Positions 8,760 through 16,364 of a stretch of 64,000 bases of DNA are shown piece after piece (position 1 is the first letter of the stretch; each line of letters starts with the position of its first letter). The notes under the pieces were generated by a model that saw nothing but the letters and a program-made list of their open reading frames with translations, searched no databases and was not told where the DNA came from. This stretch comes from JAEUHO01 sp046350655 (lineage in GTDB: Bacteria > Planctomycetota > PLA2 > JAEUHO01), in the NCBI GenBank assembly GCA_046350655.1, contig JAXMAB010000014.1:62001-126000 (forward strand), given 5' to 3'. The position numbers and the translations under genes were made by a program.

Positions 8760-9317
8760 CTACTCCATCAGCTCGGCGGACTTCTTGTCCACCAGCTCCT
8801 TCACCTTGCCCTCGTAGGTCTTCGTGAGCGTCTGGATCTGCTCCTTGACCTCGTCGAGCTGGTCCTCGGTGATCGCGCGGTCGTTGAAGGCGGTGTCGGC
8901 GGCCTTGTTGCCGTCGCGGCGCACGTTGCGGATCGCGACGTTGGCCGTCTCGCCCTGCTCCTTCACGACCTTCACGAGCTGCTTGCGGCGCTCCTCGGAG
9001 AGCGGCGGCAGGATCAGGCGGATCACCTTGCCGTCGTTCTGCGGGTTCAGCCCGAGGTTGCTCGTCTGGATCGCCTTGTCGATGTTCGGGATCGCCGACG
9101 CGTCGAAGGGCTTGATCACGATGAGCCGCGGCTCGGGGCAGCCGATCTGCGCCATCTGCGAGAGCGGCGTCATGGCCCCGTAGTAGTCCACGCGGAGGTT
9201 GTCCACGAGGGCCGGGCTGGCGCGGCCGGTCCGCATCCCGCGGAGCTCGCCCGCGAGGTGCGCCACGGCGCCCTCCATCTTCTCCTCGGTCTCGAGCAGG
9301 ATGTCGTCGACGCCCAT
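8760..9317 (-). CDS. frr: Ribosome recycling factor
   Basis: The 185-residue product has the family's exact usual length and hallmark segments: LRGMRTGRASPALVDNLRVDYYG, GCPEPRLIVIKPFD, LPPLSEERRKQLVK and VRRDGNK. It splits post-termination ribosomes together with EF-G. ATG at 9317 is preceded by GGGAG at good spacing. It is the last gene of the rpsB-tsf-pyrH-frr cluster and starts 12 bases after the pyrH stop. Confidence 0.97.
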   Translation of the reverse strand: MGVDDILLETEEKMEGAVAHLAGELRGMRTGRASPALVDNLRVDYYGAMTPLSQMAQIGCPEPRLIVIKPFDASAIPNIDKAIQTSNLGLNPQNDGKVIRLILPPLSEERRKQLVKVVKEQGETANVAIRNVRRDGNKAADTAFNDRAITEDQLDEVKEQIQTLTKTYEGKVKELVDKKSAELME

Positions 9318-9329
9318 CGTGGTCGCTCC

Positions 9330-10061
9330 CTAGGCCGAAAAGCCGACCCGCGTTCCGATCGCCTCGCCGCGCAGGACGCGCGCGAGGTTGCCCGCGACGC
9401 CCATGTCGAACACGACGATGGGCAGCGCGTTCTCCTGGCACATCGTGATGGCCGTGCGGTCCATCACCTGCAGCCGCCGCGCGTAGACCTCCTCGAACGA
9501 GACGTCGAGGAAGCGCTGCGCGTCGCCGTGCCGCTTGGGGTCCTTGTCGTAGACCCCGTCCACCTTGGTGCCCTTCAGCAGGACCTGCGCGCCGATCTCG
9601 CTGCCGCGCAGGGCCGCCGTCGTGTCCGTCGAGAAGTACGGGTGGCCCGAGCCGCCCGCCAGGATGATGATCCGGCCCTTCTCGAGGTGCCGCATCGCGC
9701 GCCGGCGGATGTAGGGCTCCGCCACGCCGCGCATCTCGATCGCCGAGAGCACCCGCGTCGGGGCGCCGAGGCTCTCGAGCACGTCCTGCAGCGCCAGGGC
9801 GTTGATCACCGTGGCGAGCATGCCCATGTAGTCGGCGGTCGCGCGCCCGATGCCCTTGATGGCCATCTGCGCGCCGCGGACGATGTTGCCGCCGCCGTTC
9901 ACGATCGCGATCTCGGCGCCCGTCCTGGCCGCCGCCGCGATCTCCTCGGCGAGCGCGTGCAGCGGCCCGCCGTCGATCCCGAGGCGCCCCTCGCCGGAGA
10001 GCGCTTCTCCCGAGACCTTCAGGAGGATCCGCTTCCAGGCGAGGGGCGCGCCGGCCGGCAT
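9330..10061 (-). CDS. pyrH: Uridylate kinase (UMP kinase)
   Basis: A 243-residue amino-acid-kinase-fold enzyme that makes UDP from UMP. Diagnostic blocks are RILLKVSGEAL (11-21), VNGGGNIVRG (54-63), DYMGMLATVINALALQD, GGSGHPYFSTDTTAALR and LLKGTKVDGVYDKDPK. It starts at ATG 10061, one base of which is shared with the tsf stop (TGATG), so the two are translationally coupled. The gene order is the usual one for bacteria. Confidence 0.97.
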   Translation of the reverse strand: MPAGAPLAWKRILLKVSGEALSGEGRLGIDGGPLHALAEEIAAAARTGAEIAIVNGGGNIVRGAQMAIKGIGRATADYMGMLATVINALALQDVLESLGAPTRVLSAIEMRGVAEPYIRRRAMRHLEKGRIIILAGGSGHPYFSTDTTAALRGSEIGAQVLLKGTKVDGVYDKDPKRHGDAQRFLDVSFEEVYARRLQVMDRTAITMCQENALPIVVFDMGVAGNLARVLRGEAIGTRVGFSA

Positions 10062-10957
10062 CAGGCGCCGACCTGGAACAGCGCCACGCGCTTCACCGTG
10101 ACCGCGCCGCCCGCGGCCTTCGAGACGCCGTCGAGGACGGCCTTCACCGTCATCGAGTCGTCCTTCACCCACGGCTGCTCGTTCAGCACGATGCCCGCGT
10201 AGAACTTGTCGAGCTGGCCCACGAGGATCTTCTCGACGATCGCCGGCGGCTTGTTGGCCATCTTCGGGTCCTGCTTGGCCCGGTCGCGGTAGATCTCGAG
10301 CTCCTTGTCGACCGCCTCCTTCGCCACCTGGTCCCGCGTGATCGCGGTCGGCTTGGCGAAGGCGACGTGCATGCCGAGGTCGCTCGCGAACGCCTTCACG
10401 GCGTCCGACGCGAGGGCCGACGGCGAGCCGTCGAGCTGCGCGAGCACCCCCACCTTGCCGTTGAAGTGCAGGTAGGTCACCACGCGCCCGCCCTTGAAGG
10501 CGGCGGCGCGGCGCACGGCCATGTTCTCGCCGATCTTCGCGACGAGCGACTTGACCGACGTGTCGACGGTCCCGCCGGCGTGGGGCCACGCGAGCACCTG
10601 CTCGGCCGGCACCTCGCCCGGGCCCGTCGGCGCGAGCTTCTCGTACGCCAGCGCGAGCACGCCGTCGACGAGCGCCTTGAAGTCGGGCCCGCCGGACACC
10701 GGCTCCGTCTCGCAGTCCACCTCGACCATCGCGGCCGCCGACCCGTCCGGCGACGACTTGATGGCGACGCGGCCCTCCTTCATCACGCGGTCGGCCTTCT
10801 TCGCGGCGGTCTCGAGGCCCTTCTTGCGGAGCCACTCGACGGCCTTCTCGAAGTTGCTGTCGTTGGCCAGCAAGGCCTCCTTGCACTTCATCATCGGCAG
10901 GCCGGTGGCGGCCCGCAGCTGCATCACGAGCTTGGCGGAGATCTCTTCGTTCGACAT
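10061..10957 (-). CDS. tsf: Elongation factor Ts
   Basis: The 298-residue product opens with the ubiquitin-associated-like domain (LVMQLRAATGLPMMKCKEALL, residues 9-29), contains the TDFVAR-type core in diverged form (CETEPVSGGPDFKALV), and ends with the dimerisation domains. It is the guanine-nucleotide exchange factor for EF-Tu. The start at 10957 (MSNEEIS) fits the family; the open frame upstream to 11092 is non-coding spacer. A strong hairpin lies between rpsB and this gene (11091-11122). Confidence 0.95.
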   Translation of the reverse strand: MSNEEISAKLVMQLRAATGLPMMKCKEALLANDSNFEKAVEWLRKKGLETAAKKADRVMKEGRVAIKSSPDGSAAAMVEVDCETEPVSGGPDFKALVDGVLALAYEKLAPTGPGEVPAEQVLAWPHAGGTVDTSVKSLVAKIGENMAVRRAAAFKGGRVVTYLHFNGKVGVLAQLDGSPSALASDAVKAFASDLGMHVAFAKPTAITRDQVAKEAVDKELEIYRDRAKQDPKMANKPPAIVEKILVGQLDKFYAGIVLNEQPWVKDDSMTVKAVLDGVSKAAGGAVTVKRVALFQVGA

Positions 10958-11090
10958 GGGGGGAACCTGCGGGGGTCGGGAGTCGGGGATCGGATCGGTG
11001 GGGCGCGGGACGACGGGCGGGGCAAAGAGGGTCCGGCGGCGCCCGCCGGGACGACCGGTCGCGGGGGACGCGACCGGTCGGGTCGAAGGC

Positions 11091-11122
11091 ACGCGAGGCC
11101 CGGCGCGCGCCGGGCCTCGCGT
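11091..11122 (-). terminator. Hairpin of paired ACGCGAGGCCCG motifs between rpsB and tsf
   Basis: A perfect 12-base inverted repeat (ACGCGAGGCCCG at 11091-11102, its complement at 11111-11122) surrounds a GC octamer that is itself self-complementary. There is no U-tract on the minus strand. It sits ten bases past the rpsB stop, where other bacteria have an attenuating terminator between rpsB and tsf, so partial termination or mRNA protection is plausible. It is built from two copies of the window-wide GCGAGGCCCG motif. Confidence 0.55.
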
Positions 11123-11131
11123 ACCGAGGCG

Positions 11132-12124
11132 TCAGGCCTTGGGCGCGTCGCCCGCGGGCTTCTCGCCGGCCGGCGCGTCCTTGGCGTCGCGCGACGGCTT
11201 CTCCTCCGGCTCGTCCTCGATGGGGCGCGTGACGCCCTCCTCGCGGCTGCCGGCCTCGTGCTCGAGGGCCTGGAGCGCGGCCTCGGTGTTCGCGCGGGCG
11301 CGACGGGCCTCGGCCTCGGCCTTGAGCTTCTTCTGCCAGTCCTGCTCGACCTGGCGGCGGCGGTCCATCTCGGCCCGCTTGGCCTCCTCGACCTTGCGCT
11401 TGTCGGCCTCGATCTTCTCGAGCTCGGCCGCCTTCGCCTGCCAGTTCTTGAGGCCCGCGTCCATGGCGTCGCCGAGGCGCGAGAGGATCAGCTGCACCGA
11501 GCGCATGGCGTCGTCGTTGCCCGGGATCGCGATGTCGACGAGGTCCGGGTCGCAGTCGGTGTCGAGCAGCGCCACGCAGGGCGTGCCCGTCTTGTTGGCC
11601 TCGGCGACGGCGATGTGCTCGTGGCCCGGGTCGACGATCACGAGGGCCGCCGGCAGGTCCTGCAGGCCGCGGACGCCCTCGAGGTTCTTCAGGATCTTGC
11701 TCTTCTCGAGGAAGTGGCGCGCCTGGAGCTTCTTCGAGAGCGCGTTCACGACGCCCGAGGCCTCGAGGTCGTCGAGCTCCTTCAGGCGGTCGAGGCGCGA
11801 GCGGATCGTGCGGAAGTTCGTCAGCGTGCCGCCGAGCCAGCGCTCGGTGACGTACGGCATCCCCGTCCGCTGGGCCACCGCGCGGACCGCGTCGCGGGCG
11901 GAGCGCTTCGTGCCGACCAGGAGGACCTTGCCGCCCTCGGCGGCCGTCTCCTGGACGAAGTGGCAGGCCCGCAGCAGGCCCTTCACCGTCTCCTTGAGGT
12001 CGATGATGTGGATCGAGTTGCGCTTGCCGTGAATGAACGGCCGCATCTTCGGGTTCCACTTGCTGGCACGGTGGCCGAAGTGGACGCCGCTCTCGAGGAG
12101 CTCGGTGATGGTGATCTGGGACAA
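11132..12124 (-). CDS. rpsB: Small ribosomal subunit protein uS2, C-terminally extended
   Basis: The start is the TTG at 12124 (SQITITELLESGVHFGH), which has CGGAG at good spacing; the upstream ATG at 12253 would span the promoter. Core uS2 motifs follow: GHRASKWNPKM, YIHGKRNSIHIIDL-like, ERWLGGTLTNFRTI and PDLVDIAIPGNDDAMRSV. The product is 330 residues against about 240-260 usual. The extra 90 are a charged coiled-coil (AAELEKIEADKRKVEEAKRA) and a disordered acidic/Lys/Ala tail. Head gene of the translation cluster with its own promoter at 12208-12235. Confidence 0.95.
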   Translation of the reverse strand: MSQITITELLESGVHFGHRASKWNPKMRPFIHGKRNSIHIIDLKETVKGLLRACHFVQETAAEGGKVLLVGTKRSARDAVRAVAQRTGMPYVTERWLGGTLTNFRTIRSRLDRLKELDDLEASGVVNALSKKLQARHFLEKSKILKNLEGVRGLQDLPAALVIVDPGHEHIAVAEANKTGTPCVALLDTDCDPDLVDIAIPGNDDAMRSVQLILSRLGDAMDAGLKNWQAKAAELEKIEADKRKVEEAKRAEMDRRRQVEQDWQKKLKAEAEARRARANTEAALQALEHEAGSREEGVTRPIEDEPEEKPSRDAKDAPAGEKPAGDAPKA

Positions 12125-12207
12125 GGGGGGGACTCCGGAGTTGCGATCGCCGAGCCCCCGCACGAGGGGCTTGCCGGATGGTTCGGGTTGCAGCGACCGA
12201 AGGGGCG

Positions 12208-12235
12208 AGTGTAGGGGGGAACCGCCGGCCGTCAA
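12208..12235 (-). promoter_or_regulatory. Sigma-70-type promoter for rpsB
   Basis: On the minus strand TTGACG (12235-12230) and TACACT (12213-12208) are separated by 16 bases, a near-consensus -35/-10 pair in a very GC-rich background. Transcription would start near 12200, about 75 bases before the TTG start of rpsB. Confidence 0.65.
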
Positions 12236-12257
12236 GCGGGGCCGAACGGCCACAACC

Positions 12258-12294
12258 CGAGGCCCGGTCGCGAGTTACGGCGCACCGGGCCTCG
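12258..12294 (-). terminator. Hairpin downstream of the lipid A gene cluster
   Basis: An 11-base inverted repeat (CGAGGCCCGGT at 12258-12268 and its complement at 12284-12294) lies between the end of the Gfo/Idh gene and the rpsB promoter. It contains one full GGGACCGCGAGGCCCG motif (12286) and one partial copy. No U-tract is present, so termination strength is uncertain. Confidence 0.5.
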
Positions 12295-12318
12295 CGGTCC
12301 CGGGGGTCGCCGGTCGGG

Positions 12319-13356
12319 TCAGCCCGCGACGCCCGGGCGGGCGCCGATCGAGGCGAGGATCCGCTCGGCGAGGGTGAGGGCGCGGGCCCCCTGCTCGCCC
12401 GGCACGCGGGGGGCCGTGCCGTCGCGGACGGCCCCGAGGAAGGACCGGAGCTCCTCCTTGAGCGGCTCGGCCTCGTCGATGGTCAGGAGCTCGGAGCGGA
12501 CGAAGTCGGTGAACGCGAGGCCCGACCCGGCGGCGGCGGCCGCGGCGGCGGCCTTGGGGTCGCGGCGGACGGCGTCGAGCTTGTCGGTGGTGCGGACGAG
12601 GACGGCCTGGCGCTTGTCGTAGTCGAGGGAGACGTAGGCGTCGGGGCCGAAGACCCGGACCTTGCGCATCTTGGTGAGCGAGACGCGGCTCGCGGTCACG
12701 TTGGCGACGGCGCCGCTCGGGAACTGAAGGCGGGCGTTCGCGATGTCCTCGCGCGGCCCGATGACCGGCACCCCCACCGCGTCGACGCCCGACGGCTCCT
12801 CGCCGACGAGGTGCAGGACGATGTCGAGGTCGTGGATCATGAGGTCCATGACGACGCCGACGTCGGCCGAGCGGAAGGTGTAGGGCGCGAGGCGGTGGAC
12901 CTCGAGGAACCGCGGCTTCATGCCGAGGCGCTCGACGGCGGTCATGACGGGGTTGAAGCGCTCGACGTGGCCGACGGCGAGGACGGCGCCGCCCGCGCGC
13001 GCGGCCTCGACGAGGAGGCGGGCCTCGTCGGACGTGGCGGCGATGGGCTTCTCGACGAGGCAGTGGACGCCGCGGCGCAGCAGCGGCTCGGCCACCGTCC
13101 GGTGGAAGACCGTGGGCACGGCGACGGTGACCGCGTCGGGGGCCTCGGGGAGGTCCTCGATCCGCGCGACGACCGGGACGCCCCAGGCGTCGGCGTGCGG
13201 GCGCGCCTTCTCGACGTCGCGGTCGACGAGGCCGACGAGGCGGCACTCGCCGAGCGCCATGAGCTCGCCGTAGATGCGGGCGTGGTGGCGGCCGAAGCCG
13301 CCCACGCCGACGACGGCCACCTTGGGCGTGCGGTGGAGGGGACGGGTGCCGGCCAC
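12319..13356 (-). CDS. Gfo/Idh/MocA-family oxidoreductase, possibly lipid A related (GnnA-like)
   Basis: A 345-residue NAD(P)-dependent sugar dehydrogenase-like enzyme. The Rossmann loop is VAVVGVGGFGRHHARIY (13-29), the conserved EKP motif is at 102-104 (LVEKPIAA) and the C-terminal domain carries VMDLMIHDLDIVLHL. It begins two bases after the lpxA stop in the lipid A cluster. GnnA, which oxidises UDP-GlcNAc at C3 for amide-linked lipid A, belongs to this family and is often next to lpxA. That makes GnnA the leading idea, but no GnnB aminotransferase is seen here, so it stays an inference. Confidence 0.8.
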   Translation of the reverse strand: MAGTRPLHRTPKVAVVGVGGFGRHHARIYGELMALGECRLVGLVDRDVEKARPHADAWGVPVVARIEDLPEAPDAVTVAVPTVFHRTVAEPLLRRGVHCLVEKPIAATSDEARLLVEAARAGGAVLAVGHVERFNPVMTAVERLGMKPRFLEVHRLAPYTFRSADVGVVMDLMIHDLDIVLHLVGEEPSGVDAVGVPVIGPREDIANARLQFPSGAVANVTASRVSLTKMRKVRVFGPDAYVSLDYDKRQAVLVRTTDKLDAVRRDPKAAAAAAAAGSGLAFTDFVRSELLTIDEAEPLKEELRSFLGAVRDGTAPRVPGEQGARALTLAERILASIGARPGVAG

Positions 13357-13358
13357 GG

Positions 13359-14213
13359 TCAGGCCGTCCGGCCGGCGGCGGGCGGGGCCGCGGGCGCCGG
13401 GGCGGGCGGCGCGCCGGCGCGGCGGTCGTTCGCGCGGCCGTTGCGGCCCTGGTCGGAGCGGCGGATGAACTCGAGGAGCTCGGCGATGAGCGGGTCGCCG
13501 CGGTGCTCCTGCTCGAGGCGCTCCATCGCGACGCGGGCGGGCTCGCGGTCGCTGACGAAGATGCGGTGGATCGCGTCGCGGATGCGGGCGATGGCGTCGG
13601 CGGCGAAGCCGGCGCGGCGCATGCCGACGACGTTGGCGCCGCGGATGCGGAGCGGGTGGCCCTCGGCGATCGAGAACGGCGGGATGTCGCGGACGATGCG
13701 CGAGAGCCCGCCGACGTAGGCGAGGCGGCCCACGGACGAGAAGTGGTGGGCGGCGGCCGCGCCGTTCAGCACCGCGCGGTCCCCCACCGTGACGTGCCCG
13801 GCGAGCAGCACGTGGTTCGCCATGATGACGCCGTTGCCGACGTGGCCGTCGTGGGCGACGTGGCAGCCGGCCATGTACATGCCGTCGCTGCCGACCGTCG
13901 TGAGCCCGCCGCCCTTCTCGGTGCCGGCGTGGAACGTGACGTGCTCGCGGATCTGGTTGCGGTCGCCGACCGTGAGGCGGGTGACCGCGCCGGCGTACTT
14001 GAGGTCCTGCGGCGGCGCGCCGAGGACCGCGCCCGCGTGGATCACGTTCCCCTCGCCGATCACGGTGTGCCCCATGAGGGTGACGTGCGCGTGGAGGACG
14101 GTGCGGGCGCCGACCTTCACGGGGCCGTCGATCACGCAGAGCGGGCCGACGACGACGTCGTCGCCGAGCTCGGCCGCGGGGTCCACGACGGCGGTCGGGT
14201 GGATGCGCTTCAC
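13359..14213 (-). CDS. lpxA: UDP-N-acetylglucosamine O-acyltransferase (LpxA)
   Basis: A left-handed beta-helix acyltransferase for the first step of lipid A synthesis, 284 residues. Hexapeptide repeats fill residues 1-190. Diagnostic pieces are IHPTAVVDPAAELG, LGAPPQDLKY, NQIREHVTFHAGT and AGCHVAHDGHVGNG, with the catalytic His expected in the AHD triplet (H121), followed by GLSRIVRDIPPFSIAEGHP. The last 30 residues are a disordered Ala/Pro/Arg tail. The GTG start at 14213 overlaps the lpxC-fabZ stop as GTGA, so the genes are coupled. Confidence 0.95.
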   Translation of the reverse strand: MKRIHPTAVVDPAAELGDDVVVGPLCVIDGPVKVGARTVLHAHVTLMGHTVIGEGNVIHAGAVLGAPPQDLKYAGAVTRLTVGDRNQIREHVTFHAGTEKGGGLTTVGSDGMYMAGCHVAHDGHVGNGVIMANHVLLAGHVTVGDRAVLNGAAAAHHFSSVGRLAYVGGLSRIVRDIPPFSIAEGHPLRIRGANVVGMRRAGFAADAIARIRDAIHRIFVSDREPARVAMERLEQEHRGDPLIAELLEFIRRSDQGRNGRANDRRAGAPPAPAPAAPPAAGRTA

Positions 14214-15526
14214 GGACGGGTCTCCTGCGTCAGCGCGAAGTTGAGGCGGGCCTCGGCGGCGAGCGCGCCCGACACGAGCGCGCGGCACTGCACGCGGCCG
14301 CGCCCGGAGGCGAGCCGGACGGTCTCGGCCTCGAGGCGGACCTGGTCGCCGGGCACGACGGCCCGGCGGAACTTCACGCGGTCGATCGACAGCAGCACGG
14401 GGAGGCGGCCGGTGAGCTCGAGCTTGCGGAGCAGGAGCAGGCCGCCGAGCTGCGCCATGGCCTCCACGAGGAGCACGCCCGGCATGATGGGCTGCTCCGG
14501 GTAGTGGCCGACGAAGTACGGCTCGTTGAGCGTGACGTTCTTGAGGCCGACGGCGCGCTGGAAGCCGTCGATCTCGACCACGCGGTCCACGAGCAGCATC
14601 GGGTAGCGGTGCGGGAGGACGCGCCGGATCTGCACGTGGTCGAGCACCGGGCGCTTGACCGCGTCGCCCGCGACGAACGTGCCGGAGGCCCGGAGGCGCT
14701 CGACGAGCGCGGCGTTCTCGCGGTGGCCGGTGCGGTGCGCCCGCACGGTCGCGACGAGGTCGCCCCCCAGGAGGAACAGGTCGCCGAGGAGGTCGAGCAC
14801 CTTGTGGCGCGCGCACTCGTCGGGGAAGCGCGTGGGCCGCTGCGTGCCGCCGCCGGGCAGCAGCACCACCGTGTTCTCGGGGGTCGCGCCCTTGCCCTCG
14901 CCGCGGGCCAGCGCGGCCTTCATGTGCGCCTCGAGCACGAACGTCCGCGCGGGGGCGATCTCGCGGCGGAAGGTGTCGGGGTCGACGGCGAAGGTCGCGG
15001 ACTGCGCGTGGTCGGACGCGGCGTAGGTGTAGGCCACCTTCAGGCCCGCCTGCCCCGCGGCCGGGACGCGCGGGCTCACCGCGAACCACTTGTCGGCCGC
15101 CTCCCACGTGACGTCGAGCGGCGCGTCCACGGTCAGCGTGCGGCGCGGGACCGCGAGGTCCACGACGCCCGCCCGGTCGAACAGCGCGACGTACTCGGCC
15201 GCGGACCCGTCGAGCCCGGGCAGCTCCGGCCCCGTGAGCTCGGCGACGAAGTTGTCGACGCCGAGGGCCGTCGCGCACGCGAGCAGGTGCTCCACCGTCT
15301 CGACGGTGGCCCCGTCCTCGCCGCGCAGCACCGTGCGGTGCTCGCCGGCGACGACGTGCGCCGCGTCGGCGGGCACGCGGGGCTCGCCCGGCAGGTCCTT
15401 GCGGACGAAGACGACGCCCGCGTCGGCCGCCGCGGGACGCAGGCGCACCTCGACCTCGGTGCCGCCGTGGAGCGTCACGCCCCGGACGGCGGCGTCCTGT
15501 CGTACGGTGCGCTGCGGCCGCGACAT
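14210..15526 (-). CDS. lpxC-fabZ: Fused LpxC deacetylase / FabZ dehydratase
   Basis: A 438-residue bifunctional protein. Residues 1-290 are LpxC: zinc ligands H80 (TVEHLLACATALG), H241 and D245 (RHKVLDLLGDL), and catalytic H268 (TGHRENAALVERL). Residues 295-438 are FabZ: LPHRYPMLLVDRV, then H341 and E355 in GHYPEQPIMPGVLLVEAMAQ. Thus the committed lipid A step and beta-hydroxyacyl-ACP dehydration are on one chain. The fusion is known from Bacteroidetes/Chlorobi and PVC lineages. It starts at ATG 15526, 14 bases after the ompH stop, and overlaps lpxA. Confidence 0.96.
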   Translation of the reverse strand: MSRPQRTVRQDAAVRGVTLHGGTEVEVRLRPAAADAGVVFVRKDLPGEPRVPADAAHVVAGEHRTVLRGEDGATVETVEHLLACATALGVDNFVAELTGPELPGLDGSAAEYVALFDRAGVVDLAVPRRTLTVDAPLDVTWEAADKWFAVSPRVPAAGQAGLKVAYTYAASDHAQSATFAVDPDTFRREIAPARTFVLEAHMKAALARGEGKGATPENTVVLLPGGGTQRPTRFPDECARHKVLDLLGDLFLLGGDLVATVRAHRTGHRENAALVERLRASGTFVAGDAVKRPVLDHVQIRRVLPHRYPMLLVDRVVEIDGFQRAVGLKNVTLNEPYFVGHYPEQPIMPGVLLVEAMAQLGGLLLLRKLELTGRLPVLLSIDRVKFRRAVVPGDQVRLEAETVRLASGRGRVQCRALVSGALAAEARLNFALTQETRP

Positions 15527-15540
15527 GTCCTCGGGGACGC

Positions 15541-16254
15541 CTAGCGCATGCCCGGCGAGGAGGGCGGCACCGAGCCCGGCGACGACGGGGGCGGCGGCGG
15601 GACGGTGCCCGGGGCGGGCGCGGCCGGCGGCGACACCGGCGGGGCCGGCGGCGTCGCCTGGGCCAGGCGGTCGGCGACGAGGCCCGTGATGTCCACCGTG
15701 CGGTCCGCGTACAGGACCGGCCGCATCGCGACCGACAGCGTGAACTCGCTGGGGCGCTCGAGGTTGAGCGCGTCGTCGGTCTTGGCGATGACGAGGGCGT
15801 AGCCGTTGGCCGAGGCGACCTCGCGGATCGTGCCGCGGACCTCGGCGTACAGCTTCTCGAGGGCGTTGCTGTAGTCCTCGTCCGCGCGCGCGACGCGCCA
15901 CTTCACCTCGAACTCGGCCAGCGCGGACGCGCGGGCGAGGTTCTCCTCGAGGCCGCGGCGGCGGGGGTCGAACTTCGTGAGGCCGGCGAGCTCCTCGTTG
16001 AGGCCGCGGAGCTTCTTGCCCTGCTCCTCCTTGAACGCCTCGACCGCGTCGCGGTCGGCCTTGCGCTTGGCGTCGATGGCCTTCTGGCTCGGCGCGTCCT
16101 TCAGGAGCTTGAAGACGTCCACGACGGCCACGCGGGGCGCGTCCCCGGGGGCGGCCACGACCGCCCGCTGGCCCAGGAGGCCGGTCGAGAACAGGCCGAC
16201 GACGGCGAGGCCGGCGAGGCCGAGGACGGTCGCGGAGAGGGGGATGCGTCGCAT
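15541..16254 (-). CDS. OmpH/Skp-family periplasmic chaperone
   Basis: A 237-residue secreted protein: N-terminal signal (MRRIPLSATVLGLAGLAVVG), then VAVVDVFKLLKDAPSQKAID, which is the usual opening strand of Skp, a long charged coiled-coil (about 60-150), and a closing ANGYALVIAKTDDALN strand. Skp delivers unfolded outer-membrane proteins to BamA, whose gene lies directly upstream in the same direction. The last 40 residues are Pro/Ala/Ser-rich and disordered. Confidence 0.85.
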   Translation of the reverse strand: MRRIPLSATVLGLAGLAVVGLFSTGLLGQRAVVAAPGDAPRVAVVDVFKLLKDAPSQKAIDAKRKADRDAVEAFKEEQGKKLRGLNEELAGLTKFDPRRRGLEENLARASALAEFEVKWRVARADEDYSNALEKLYAEVRGTIREVASANGYALVIAKTDDALNLERPSEFTLSVAMRPVLYADRTVDITGLVADRLAQATPPAPPVSPPAAPAPGTVPPPPPSSPGSVPPSSPGMR

Positions 16255-16364
16255 GGAGGGGCTCCGGGGAAGGACCGAGGAACGCCGCGAACGGCAAGCG
16301 GGAGATTGTCCAGGACCGCGGGCGAGTTGCCTACGGCGATCGGGGGCCCCCCGGGGGAGGACCG

